DNA of 14,124 nucleotides from Bacteroidota bacterium (GTDB lineage Bacteria > Bacteroidota > Bacteroidia > B-17B0 > Aurantibacillaceae). Below are positions 1-6,259 of this stretch, piece after piece. The notes below the pieces were generated by a model. That model was not told the origin of the DNA. It made no database searches and saw only the letters and a list, made by a program, of their open reading frames with translations. How positions within the stretch are numbered: the stretch's first letter is position 1; each line of letters begins with the position of its first letter. Location: contig CANJJP010000005.1 of assembly GCA_947474485.1 (NCBI GenBank), positions 1-14,124 on the forward strand, read 5' to 3'. A program made the translations under genes and the position numbers.

Positions 1-1
1 A

Positions 2-175
2 AAATCAAATGCTATTTTTGCTTCATCGTGCACTTACCTAATACCCGTAGTTGCAATGATGTGGGGCGTTTTTGATAACGAACGAATTGTATGGCCACAG
101 TATTTATCAATCCTTGTTATCCTTGCAGGAATTTGGTTAATTAATAAGAAATATGTTGAGAAGGTAATTAAGTAA
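2..175 (+). CDS. EamA/DMT-family transporter, C-terminal fragment (5' end outside window)
   Basis: The reading frame is open from the window edge to a TAA at 173-175 and gives 57 residues. The segment containing FASSCTYLIPVVAMMWG, followed by an aromatic/hydrophobic stretch (QYLSILVILAGIWLINK), matches the last two membrane helices of EamA-type drug/metabolite transporters. In that family the final helices typically carry a S-x-x-x-Y-L-x-P-V motif, as here. The short basic tail (KKYVEKVIK) would lie in the cytoplasm. The family moves small metabolites or amino acids across the inner membrane, and the substrate cannot be inferred from this fragment. No poly-T terminator follows directly on this strand. 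The identification rests only on the C-terminal signature. Confidence 0.75.
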   Translation, partial: KSNAIFASSCTYLIPVVAMMWGVFDNERIVWPQYLSILVILAGIWLINKKYVEKVIK

Positions 176-207
176 AAAATTATTAGAATTACCAATCTCT
201 TACGAAT

Positions 208-275
208 ATACGAATGGATACTAATTACTAGCACAGAAGTTTTCGAAGCAATTCGTAACATTAGTATATTCGTAT
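208..275. repeat. Imperfect inverted repeat (ATACGAAT...ATTCGTAT)
   Basis: The left arm at 208-225 reads ATACGAATGGATACTAAT. The right arm at 260-275 reads ATTAGTATATTCGTAT, which is its reverse complement apart from a 2-nt insertion in the left arm. The arms enclose 34 nt that hold a smaller CGAA/TTCG dyad. A further ACGAATAT unit overlaps the left arm from 202. No T-run follows on either strand, so it is not a classical terminator. It lies in the 3' region shared by the transporter gene and the convergent two-component operon. It may be a dispersed intergenic repeat, but no second copy is present in this window. Confidence 0.5.
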
Positions 276-292
276 AAAATCGTAATCACTAC

Positions 293-327
293 AAAAAAAG
301 GCAGCTAAGTATTACCTCAACTGCCTT
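293..327 (-). terminator. Rho-independent terminator of the two-component operon
   Basis: Read on the minus strand, AAGGCAGTTGAG, loop GTAATA and CTTAGCTGCCTT form a 12-bp stem that includes two G-U pairs. A run of seven T follows at 299-293. It starts about 24 nt downstream of the response-regulator stop codon and closes the kinase-regulator operon. The opposite strand lacks a comparable T-run, so the terminator acts in one direction. Confidence 0.88.
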
Positions 328-350
328 CCACCTTATAAACAAACAACAAA

Positions 351-1052
351 TTAAGAATTCACCAAAAGCTTAAATCCTTTTCCGTGAATATTAATAATTT
401 CGACTTTTTGGTCGTCTTTTAAATACTTACGAAGTTTGGCAATGTAAACATCCATACTTCTTCCGTTAAAGTAATTATCATCGTGCCAAATCGTCTTTAA
501 TGCAAAGTTACGATCTAACACATCGTTTTTGTGAACGCATAACAAACGTAACAAACCCGATTCCTTAGTAGTAAGTTTTTGTTGTTGACCATTGTGCTCC
601 AACAATTGTTTCTCACTATTAAATGTATATGCGCCTAATGTAAAATTATTTTGCTCATTGCTTATCGACATTTGTTTGTTAGTACGACGCAATACTGCCT
701 GAATTCGAACCAATAATTCGTCCATGCTAAAAGGCTTAGTAATGTAATCATCACCCCCAGCATTAAATCCTTCAATGGTATCCTCTTTCATCGATTTTGC
801 AGTTAGGAAAATAATAGGAACATTTTTGTTATTCATTCTTATTTCCTTTGCTAATGTAATTCCGTCTTTTACAGGCATCATCACATCTAACAAAATCAAA
901 TCATAATCCTGCTTACAAAATAGGTCGTAACCTTCTTTTCCATCCTTACCTAATTTTGTTTCATATCCTTTTGCGTCCAGATACTCTTGCAACAAGGTTC
1001 CCAAATTTGGGTCATCCTCAACTAATAGTATTTTCAATTTTTCTGTGCTCAT
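351..1052 (-). CDS. rprY: OmpR-family response regulator (RprY-like)
   Basis: This is a cytoplasmic transcription factor of 233 residues. The N-terminal receiver domain (about 5-122) has the acidic pocket E12-D13-D14, the phosphoacceptor D56 in LLDVMMP, T84, Y103 and the invariant K106 in ITKPF. The C-terminal winged-helix DNA-binding domain (about 136-232) ends in the typical sequence IINIHGKGFKLLV. Length and domain order are normal for OmpR/PhoB regulators. The ATG at 1052 is preceded by an A-rich stretch without a Shine-Dalgarno motif, as is usual in Bacteroidota. It lies 27 nt downstream of the kinase gene and is presumably phosphorylated by it. The receiver strongly resembles RprY of Bacteroides as I remember it. 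The family assignment is secure, but the orthology and gene name are less so, and the target genes are unknown. Confidence 0.9.
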   Translation of the reverse strand: MSTEKLKILLVEDDPNLGTLLQEYLDAKGYETKLGKDGKEGYDLFCKQDYDLILLDVMMPVKDGITLAKEIRMNNKNVPIIFLTAKSMKEDTIEGFNAGGDDYITKPFSMDELLVRIQAVLRRTNKQMSISNEQNNFTLGAYTFNSEKQLLEHNGQQQKLTTKESGLLRLLCVHKNDVLDRNFALKTIWHDDNYFNGRSMDVYIAKLRKYLKDDQKVEIINIHGKGFKLLVNS

Positions 1053-1079
1053 ATTGTTTTATTTTTGTTGTGTATGTGT

Positions 1080-2675
1080 TTAGTTAGTTTCCTCTGCTTT
1101 ATACGGAAGAATAACTTTGAAGTTACTTCCTTTGTTTAATTCACTCTCTACAATAATCTCGCCACCATGTTTATTTACGATTGCTTGTACATAACTCAGT
1201 CCTAAACCAAATCCTTTTATGTTGTGTACATTGCCCGTTGGTATTCTATAAAATTTCTCAAATACCTTTTTTAAATTCTCTTTACTTATTCCAACTCCAC
1301 TATCCTGCACCGAAAATAGTATGCCATTATTTCTGTTTTCCGTTGTAATAACAATCTCAGGAACTTCCTTCGAGTACTTAATGGCATTGTCCATTAAATT
1401 AAATACAATATTAGTAATATGTACTTTATCGGCAAGTATTTTGGTATTAGTGGCAAAAAACTTGGGTATAATGGTTCCTCCTCGCTGTTCAACTTGCAAT
1501 TGTATGTTTTGTATTGCTTGTTGTATTATTTCATGAAGATCTATTTCTGTAAGCTTAAGTTTAAAATCGCCTTTATCTAAAATGGAGGTTTGCAATATAC
1601 TCTCTACCAACACACTTAATCGTTTATTTTCTTCCTTAATCATTTTTACAAAACGCTCTACCTTTTCTGGAGTTTTAACTATTGAATGATCGTTGAGCAT
1701 TTCGCTGGCTAATGATATGGTTGAAATTGGTGTTTTAAACTCATGCGTCATATTACTGATAAAATCGTTTTTTATAGCTGAAAGTTTCTTTTGTCTTCTA
1801 ATTGTAGATATGGTATAATAAAACGAAACAGAAAGTATCACAATTATCAAACCCGATACAAGCAGCATTCCACCTAATGTTTTATACAAATAACGTTTGT
1901 GCTTTGGAAAATAAACAGATAAAAAAGTTGGTTTAATAAACGCATTGTTAGGGGCCAAGTTTACTTTAAAATAACAACCTGTTGTATCACACTCGTGCAC
2001 CGCTTTTGTAAAATCGCCTACCGCCGAGTTTTCATTTACTGTAATACGATAAATATAATTCGATGTTATTCCATGTTCAACCAATTCCTCTCTTAATAAT
2101 GAATCCAACAAAATAGTATCAATGTGCGGTTTATAATTTTTGTAAATATTTATACTTACCAATTCTTCAAACAAATCATTTACAATTTCTGTTTTTTGCT
2201 GCATTAACTCCAGCTTCATTTTTTCGGTGTTATCTGCGCCACTAATTTCATGGCCCAACGGGCCTAAAAAACCACTTGCTTGTAAGGTATCGCCTTCGTA
2301 CTTATTAATGGTGGTGGTGGTAACTCCGTTTGAGTCGGTGCTCATCTCCTCCATTATTTTAACATTCACTTTATCAAGCGGAAATGAAGGGTTGCCCATA
2401 GTTGAATCGGCACCCATGATTTTTTTAATCGAATAATCTGCCGGATAAGTACGAATCCCTTGTTTTCTGAATTTTATTTTTTTCTTGAGTTTAGCTGCAG
2501 CCGAAGTTTTTTCCAACTTCTCTACCACATTATTTAACGCATCATTAGTTGAGTTTCTAAATTCATCCTCACGCAATTCAACTGCATTGCTAATCCAAAA
2601 TAACTGAACAGCAATAAGCGCCAATATAGAAACACTTGCTAAAATTGTAACCGCACTAACATTCTGCTTAAACAT
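1080..2675 (-). CDS. rprX: Membrane sensor histidine kinase (RprX-like)
   Basis: This kinase senses an envelope signal and is expected to phosphorylate the regulator encoded directly downstream. One membrane helix lies near residues 7-28 (VTILASVSILALIAVQLFWI). A sensor region of roughly 230 residues, presumably periplasmic, follows, and a second helix lies near 268-290. The cytoplasmic part follows without an obvious HAMP domain. It has the H-box THEFKTP with the phosphoacceptor His at 1743-1745, the N-box FNLMDNAIKYS, the G1 box DSGVGIS, an F-box around FEKFYR and the G2 box GFGLGLSYV. A longer version starting at TTG 2684 is possible. That TTG is the end of a TAAATTTG promoter element, so I chose the ATG at 2673-2675 (531 residues). 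The kinase and regulator are probably cotranscribed. The gene name is by resemblance to Bacteroides RprX. Confidence 0.88.
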   Translation of the reverse strand: MFKQNVSAVTILASVSILALIAVQLFWISNAVELREDEFRNSTNDALNNVVEKLEKTSAAAKLKKKIKFRKQGIRTYPADYSIKKIMGADSTMGNPSFPLDKVNVKIMEEMSTDSNGVTTTTINKYEGDTLQASGFLGPLGHEISGADNTEKMKLELMQQKTEIVNDLFEELVSINIYKNYKPHIDTILLDSLLREELVEHGITSNYIYRITVNENSAVGDFTKAVHECDTTGCYFKVNLAPNNAFIKPTFLSVYFPKHKRYLYKTLGGMLLVSGLIIVILSVSFYYTISTIRRQKKLSAIKNDFISNMTHEFKTPISTISLASEMLNDHSIVKTPEKVERFVKMIKEENKRLSVLVESILQTSILDKGDFKLKLTEIDLHEIIQQAIQNIQLQVEQRGGTIIPKFFATNTKILADKVHITNIVFNLMDNAIKYSKEVPEIVITTENRNNGILFSVQDSGVGISKENLKKVFEKFYRIPTGNVHNIKGFGLGLSYVQAIVNKHGGEIIVESELNKGSNFKVILPYKAEETN

Positions 2676-2681
2676 ATATAG

Positions 2682-2689
2682 CAAATTTA
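2682..2689 (-). promoter_or_regulatory. Bacteroidota -7 element of the two-component operon
   Basis: TAAATTTG on the minus strand matches the TAnnTTTG consensus. It ends 6 nt before the ATG at 2675, so the transcript would begin at or within a few nucleotides of the start codon. I see no good -33 TTG at the usual 19-21 nt spacing. Confidence 0.55.
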
Positions 2690-2749
2690 ATCATTAAGCA
2701 TTGAATTACAGGTAATTATGAAATTTTAACATTTAGGTTGTTATTTAAG

Positions 2750-2781
2750 TTTGGTTAACAATGATTAATCATATATATTTG
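2750..2781 (+). promoter_or_regulatory. Consensus Bacteroidota promoter (TTTG-N20-TATATTTG)
   Basis: TTTG at 2750-2753 and TATATTTG at 2774-2781 are separated by 20 nt, matching the known -33/-7 pattern TTTG-N19-21-TAnnTTTG. It points rightwards, away from the kinase gene. No coding sequence begins behind it for more than 100 nt, and the next feature on the strand is a hairpin and then a terminator. Transcription should start near 2786-2789. Confidence 0.65.
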
Positions 2782-2785
2782 CTCT

Positions 2786-2864
2786 AGGTTTTAGTTAGTG
2801 TTTCATAGGTTGTAAATCGTAAGATTTACGGAAAATCCCTCGAGAGGTCGAGGGATTTTTTTTT
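2786..2864 (+). ncRNA. Putative small RNA or terminated leader (unrecognised family)
   Basis: This stretch lies between the consensus promoter at 2750-2781 and a strong terminator ending at 2864, giving a predicted RNA of about 75-80 nt. It contains no ATG. The 5' part (2786-2809) appears unstructured. It is followed by a stem GTAAATC/GATTTAC (2812-2818 with 2823-2829) closed by a GUAA tetraloop of the GNRA type. Two G-U pairs extend that stem outward. The terminator hairpin follows directly. I do not recognise SRP RNA, 6S RNA, tmRNA or a known riboswitch. It could be a free-standing small RNA, or an attenuated leader of the ABC ATPase gene 28 nt further on. The start site is inferred from the promoter, so the 5' end is approximate. 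Confidence 0.5.
2832..2864 (+). terminator. Strong rho-independent terminator upstream of the ABC ATPase gene
   Basis: AAATCCCTCGA (2833-2843), loop GAGG and TCGAGGGATTT (2848-2858) form a perfect 11-bp stem running into nine T at 2856-2864. The preceding A-run gives partial terminator character on the other strand too. No protein gene on the plus strand ends here, since the upstream gene is divergent. The terminator therefore needs another transcript to act on, most simply the putative small RNA. Confidence 0.85.
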
Positions 2865-2878
2865 GAAGGATACTTAAC

Positions 2879-2886
2879 TACCTTTG
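2879..2886 (+). promoter_or_regulatory. -7 element of the ABC ATPase-rsmI-corA operon
   Basis: TACCTTTG matches TAnnTTTG and ends 5 nt before the ATG at 2892. The only nearby TTTG (2862-2865) is 13 nt upstream, shorter than the 19-21 nt norm, so the -33 element is unclear. If it is functional, the mRNA would be leaderless or nearly so. Confidence 0.5.
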
Positions 2887-2891
2887 CAACA

Positions 2892-3605
2892 ATGAAGGAA
2901 ATTATACGACTTACAAATATTGCAAGGCAGTACACCATTGGTACTGAAGAAATTCATGCTCTTAAATCGGTTAGTTTATCTATTCATAAAAATGAGTACG
3001 TTGCTTTAATGGGACCATCAGGCTCTGGTAAATCTACACTCATGAATATTTTAGGTTGTTTAGATACTCCAAGCACTGGCGAATATATTTTAAATGATAT
3101 TTCTGTTGCGCGCATGTTAGATAACGATCTAGCGGAAGTTAGAAATAAAGAAATTGGTTTTGTTTTTCAAACATTTAACTTATTGCCCCGCTCAACTGCA
3201 TTAGAAAATGTTGCGCTCCCTTTAGTGTATTCAGGTATTTCAAAAGTTGACAGAGAAAAGCGTGCAAAGGAAGTTCTTGAACAAGTCGGTTTAACTAACC
3301 GTATGATGCATAAACCAAACGAACTATCAGGTGGACAGCGCCAGCGTGTTGCCATTGCGCGTGCATTGGTTAATAAGCCTGCAATTATTTTAGCGGATGA
3401 ACCAACAGGAAATTTAGATTCAAAAACATCCGTAGAAATAATGGGCTTGTTTGAAGAGATTCATAAAAATGGTAACACTATTATTTTAGTAACGCATGAA
3501 GAAGATATTGCACGTCATGCTCATCGCATTGTTCGTTTAAAGGATGGTTTAGTTGAAACAGATGAAGTTAATGATTCAATTAGCTTTGTAGCATCACGCG
3601 TTTAA
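2892..3605 (+). CDS. ABC transporter ATP-binding protein, MacB/LolD type
   Basis: This is a 237-residue ABC ATPase that would couple ATP hydrolysis at the inner membrane to a partner permease. It has Walker A GPSGSGKST at 41-49, Q-loop Q93, the signature LSGGQ at 145-149, Walker B ending in ILADE with catalytic E170, the D-loop around 174-176 and switch H202. The sequence around FQTFNLLPRSTALENVALPL is typical of the MacB/LolD/FtsE branch, which energises lipoprotein release, efflux or other mechanotransmission exporters. No FtsX/MacB-like permease gene is adjacent; the next genes are rsmI (1 nt away) and corA. The partner must therefore be encoded elsewhere, and the exact role (lipoprotein sorting, efflux or other) cannot be decided. 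The acidic C-terminal tail (about residues 220-237) is not part of the core fold. Confidence 0.9.
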   Translation: MKEIIRLTNIARQYTIGTEEIHALKSVSLSIHKNEYVALMGPSGSGKSTLMNILGCLDTPSTGEYILNDISVARMLDNDLAEVRNKEIGFVFQTFNLLPRSTALENVALPLVYSGISKVDREKRAKEVLEQVGLTNRMMHKPNELSGGQRQRVAIARALVNKPAIILADEPTGNLDSKTSVEIMGLFEEIHKNGNTIILVTHEEDIARHAHRIVRLKDGLVETDEVNDSISFVASRV

Positions 3606-3606
3606 T

Positions 3607-4311
3607 ATGGGAAAATTAATATTAGTACCTACGCCAATTGGTAATTTAGAGGATATTACATTAAGGGCCATTCGCATATTAAAGGAAGCTGATTTAATAT
3701 TAGCAGAAGACACACGCACAACATCACATTTATTAAAGCATTTAGAAGTGCATAAGCCACTTCGCTCTTATCACCAACACAACGAGCATAAGGTTGTAGA
3801 AGATTTAATTTCCACTATCAATCAAAACACAATAACAATTTTAGTAAGTGATGCAGGAACTCCTGCAATCTCTGACCCAGGTTTTTTATTGGTACGCGAA
3901 TGTATAAAAGCTGGAATTATAATTGAAACATTGCCAGGTCCAACAGCATTTGTGCCAGCTTTAGTTAACTCAGGTTTTCCTTGTAATGAATTTACCTTCA
4001 TTGGTTTTCTTCCGCAAAAAAAAGGTAGACAAACCAAATGGAAACAATTAACAGAAGAAACGCGTACTTTTATTTTATACGAATCACCTTACCGATTAGT
4101 AAAATTATTAGAAGAGATAAAAGAAAATTTAGGTGAAACACGTAACGTTTGTGTTTCGCGTGAGCTAAGTAAACTATTTGAAGAAAATAAGCGCGGGGCA
4201 GTTACTGAAGTGCTTAATCACTTTAAACAAAAAACAGTTAAGGGAGAAATAGTTGTAATTGTAGAAGGTAAACACGATAGCAAAAAAACCGATGCCGAAG
4301 AAGAAGATTAA
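3607..4311 (+). CDS. rsmI: 16S rRNA (cytidine-1402-2'-O)-methyltransferase RsmI
   Basis: RsmI uses S-adenosylmethionine to methylate the 2'-O of C1402 of 16S rRNA in the decoding centre. Family motifs appear in order in this 234-residue protein: LVPTPIGNLEDITLRA (6-21), AEDTRTT (33-39), LVSDAGTPAISDPG (79-92), the glycine-rich LPGPTA (109-114), FIGFLPQKKGR (131-141), YESPYR (158-163) and SRELSKLFEE (184-193). This is the tetrapyrrole-methylase fold. It is shorter than the roughly 286-residue E. coli enzyme and ends soon after the core with a charged tail (KKTDAEEED). It starts 1 nt after the ATPase stop codon, and its last 20 nt overlap the corA start, so the three genes are probably translated in a coupled way. 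Functional assignment is firm. Confidence 0.95.
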   Translation: MGKLILVPTPIGNLEDITLRAIRILKEADLILAEDTRTTSHLLKHLEVHKPLRSYHQHNEHKVVEDLISTINQNTITILVSDAGTPAISDPGFLLVRECIKAGIIIETLPGPTAFVPALVNSGFPCNEFTFIGFLPQKKGRQTKWKQLTEETRTFILYESPYRLVKLLEEIKENLGETRNVCVSRELSKLFEENKRGAVTEVLNHFKQKTVKGEIVVIVEGKHDSKKTDAEEED

Positions 4312-5356
4312 ATCAAAAAACCACAATGTTGGCGCTCCTCCCGGAGAACTGTATTATTCAGGTTCGGAGAGCAACAATGATGTGAAAATTTCTTTGATTC
4401 AATATAATGAAGCAACTTTTTCGGAGCAAACTTTTTTGGATGTTGATTCCATGCTTAAAGAAGTTAAGCCTGGTTTAATAAAGTGGATTAATGTTGATGG
4501 AATTAATCGCTTGGATATAATTGAAGCAGTTGGTAAAGCATATGGCATTCATCCTTTAACACAAGAAGACATTGTACATGTAGATTCTCGTCCAAAATTT
4601 GAAGAGTACTCGAGATATGTGGCATCCATTTTACAAATGCTATATTATGATAACGGAGTTAGGTACGAGCATTTAAGTATTGTATTATTTGAAGATACTG
4701 TCATTTCTTTTCAAGAACCTTGCGGTGGAGATGCTTTTGATGTTATTAGAACAAGATTACGCGAATGCAAAGGACGTGTTAGAAAAATGGGTCCTGATTA
4801 TTTAGCTTATGCATTAATTGATGCTGTTGTTGATCATTACTTTTATGTGACTGAAGAGTTAGGCGAAAAAATTGAGCTTTTAGATGAAGATATATTAAAC
4901 AATATACACATGAACGGTATCATGCATCGCATTCACGAATTAAAAAGAGAAGTACTACTTACGCGCAAATTAATTTGGCCTGCACGAGAAATGATTTTAA
5001 ACATGATGCGCAGTGATACCGAATTAATTAACGAAACAAATAGCATCTATTTGAGAGATGTTCACGATCATATTAATAGAGTAACTGAAACTGTTGACCA
5101 ATATCGTGAAACACTCAATAACATTATGGAGGTTCATTTAGCAAACAATGCTAATAAAATGAACGAAGTAATGAAAGCCTTAACAGTAATTTCTGCAATT
5201 TTTATTCCTGTTACTTTTATTGCGGGAGTGTATGGTATGAATTTTAAATTTATGCCTGAACTCGAAACAAAGTATGGTTATTGGATAACGATTGGTTTCA
5301 TGCTTGCCCTAATGATTGGAATGGGGGTTTACTTTAAAAGAAAAAAGTGGTGGTAA
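4292..5356 (+). CDS. corA: CorA-type magnesium/cobalt transporter
   Basis: This is an inner-membrane pentameric channel for Mg2+, and possibly Co2+, of 354 residues. The large N-terminal cytoplasmic domain has the family elements IKWINVDGI, HPLTQEDI and RPKFEEYSRYV, and is followed by a long stalk helix (about 240-295). Two membrane helices close the protein: about 294-313, ending in the signature YGMN (Y314-G315-M316-N317), and about 331-348. The short loop between them (FKFMPELETKYG) includes the acidic residues usual before the second helix. The tail KRKKWW is basic and aromatic, as in the family. The start ATG lies inside the end of rsmI in another frame (20-nt overlap). Transport specificity cannot be read from sequence beyond the GMN motif. 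Confidence 0.95.
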   Translation: MPKKKIKSKNHNVGAPPGELYYSGSESNNDVKISLIQYNEATFSEQTFLDVDSMLKEVKPGLIKWINVDGINRLDIIEAVGKAYGIHPLTQEDIVHVDSRPKFEEYSRYVASILQMLYYDNGVRYEHLSIVLFEDTVISFQEPCGGDAFDVIRTRLRECKGRVRKMGPDYLAYALIDAVVDHYFYVTEELGEKIELLDEDILNNIHMNGIMHRIHELKREVLLTRKLIWPAREMILNMMRSDTELINETNSIYLRDVHDHINRVTETVDQYRETLNNIMEVHLANNANKMNEVMKALTVISAIFIPVTFIAGVYGMNFKFMPELETKYGYWITIGFMLALMIGMGVYFKRKKWW

Positions 5357-5428
5357 ATGAATCCGACGCGGCTGATGACTGTTTACAAGGCTGAAAATAA
5401 CGACGCAGATGACGCTTTTTTGCGAGAA

Positions 5429-6031
5429 CTAATTCATCCAAAACTTACCATTCAATTGCTGCTCCGCTTTAAGCATGTGCATGAATAATTTAAGTTTCGC
5501 AATTAAAAAATCTTCTTTTTGTTTTAATTCAGGGAAAGAAATTAATTCCAATTTTTCTTCGCTCGTTAGGTTTAATAACACGGCCACATTGTAAACCGAA
5601 ACATTAGTAAAGGTTTCAACAGGAATTTCCTTTTGCTTTGCTAATTTAATATACTTCTTAAGTGAACGAAACATTTTGTAACGACTAGAAGTCATATCAT
5701 CTTCATACTCTTCAATACTTGCTGCACCGTATAATTTAGGTTTTAAAACCTTAGTGTATTGTATAATTTTAAACGGGGCAATTCCAATAACTTCAATATC
5801 TAATTCCCCATTTTCATGTGTTTTAATAATTCCTTTTATGGCAACTTCAACGCCGTATAAAGACAATTGATTGTTTTCGATGTATGGAATGCCAAAATTG
5901 GCAGCGTTCTTCAAACAATCAACCACCAATTCCTTGTATCTGTCCTCAAATATGTGCAATACTTTTGTTTCACCCGGTAAAATCACCGTGTTTAAGGGAA
6001 ACATTGGTAGTGTTAAAATATTAGGTTCCAT
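5429..6031 (-). CDS. LON peptidase substrate-binding (Lon N-terminal) domain protein
   Basis: This stand-alone protein of 200 residues starts with LPMFPLNTVILPGETKVLHIFEDRYKELV-like sequence, the classic opening of the Lon N-terminal substrate-binding domain. It lacks the AAA+ and protease domains of Lon. The rest alternates beta strands (to about residue 95) with a helical bundle (about 113-195), consistent with the PUA-like fold plus helices. Small proteins of this type are widespread in bacteria, but no biochemical role is established. Binding or delivery of unfolded polypeptides is an inference from the domain. The gene is convergent with corA (72-nt gap with no clear terminator) and divergent from the hydrolase gene. 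It has its own promoter and a hairpin-containing leader of about 70 nt. Confidence 0.88.
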   Translation of the reverse strand: MEPNILTLPMFPLNTVILPGETKVLHIFEDRYKELVVDCLKNAANFGIPYIENNQLSLYGVEVAIKGIIKTHENGELDIEVIGIAPFKIIQYTKVLKPKLYGAASIEEYEDDMTSSRYKMFRSLKKYIKLAKQKEIPVETFTNVSVYNVAVLLNLTSEEKLELISFPELKQKEDFLIAKLKLFMHMLKAEQQLNGKFWMN

Positions 6032-6053
6032 TCTCTATTCTTTTTTCCTCATT

Positions 6054-6088
6054 AAAAAAAAATTAACCAAAGATTTTTAGCTTTGGTT
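6054..6088 (-). terminator. Terminator-like hairpin in the leader of the LON-domain gene
   Basis: On the minus strand AACCAAAG (6088-6081), loop CTAAAAAT and CTTTGGTT (6072-6065) form an 8-bp stem. Two nucleotides later come nine T (6062-6054). It lies downstream of a consensus promoter and about 22 nt upstream of the ATG at 6031. It could therefore attenuate transcription of that gene. The stem is short and AT-rich, so termination may be partial. Confidence 0.5.
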
Positions 6089-6108
6089 TGCCCACATAAC
6101 AAGTTCGG

Positions 6109-6141
6109 CAAATGTAAATCTATTTTTATCTAAAAAGCAAA
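6109..6141 (-). promoter_or_regulatory. Consensus promoter of the LON-domain gene (TTTG-N21-TACATTTG)
   Basis: On the minus strand TTTG (6141-6138) and TACATTTG (6116-6109) are separated by 21 nt, within the Bacteroidota -33/-7 spacing. Transcription would begin near 6103, leaving a leader of about 70 nt. A second TACATTTG lies further upstream at 6209-6202, without a fitting -33 element. Confidence 0.6.
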
Positions 6142-6223
6142 TTTTTCCATTAATTCAATAAAATTTAACATCCAAAACGCCTTTCAAACCTTATTTTTTA
6201 CCAAATGTAATTTCTATTTACAA

Positions 6224-6252
6224 TTGTTTTTAGCTTAATTTTTTCTAACTTG
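6224..6252 (+). promoter_or_regulatory. Degenerate promoter of the hydrolase-pgeF operon
   Basis: TTG at 6224-6226 and TAACTTG at 6246-6252 are 19 nt apart. The second element is one base shorter than TAnnTTTG. It ends 7 nt before the ATG at 6260, again predicting a very short leader. This is a weak match, offered because no better one is visible upstream. Confidence 0.3.
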
Positions 6253-6259
6253 CCCTACT

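Noticed and set aside
34..261. A 75-codon minus-strand open frame
   Set aside because: It overlaps the transporter C terminus on the other strand and runs through the inverted repeat. The plus-strand frame gives a convincing EamA sequence, and this one does not resemble a protein.
2676..2684. TTG start for the RprX-like kinase, adding three residues
   Set aside because: The TTG is the last part of the TAAATTTG promoter element, so it would not be in the transcript. The ATG at 2673-2675 is the better start.
3607..4311. Possible C-terminal truncation of RsmI
   Set aside because: The protein is shorter than the E. coli enzyme, but all motifs of the catalytic core are present and the frame ends cleanly in an overlap with corA. 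It looks like a natural short form and not a broken gene.
5357..5428. Possible bidirectional terminator between corA and the convergent LON-domain gene
   Set aside because: I looked for inverted repeats around the GACGC and T6 stretch and found direct repeats of GACGC only, with no stable stem. Nothing is called there.
6202..6209. Second minus-strand TACATTTG upstream of the LON-domain gene
   Set aside because: No -33 element lies at 19-21 nt, and the copy at 6109-6116 has a proper one. It may be a weak alternative promoter but cannot be supported.
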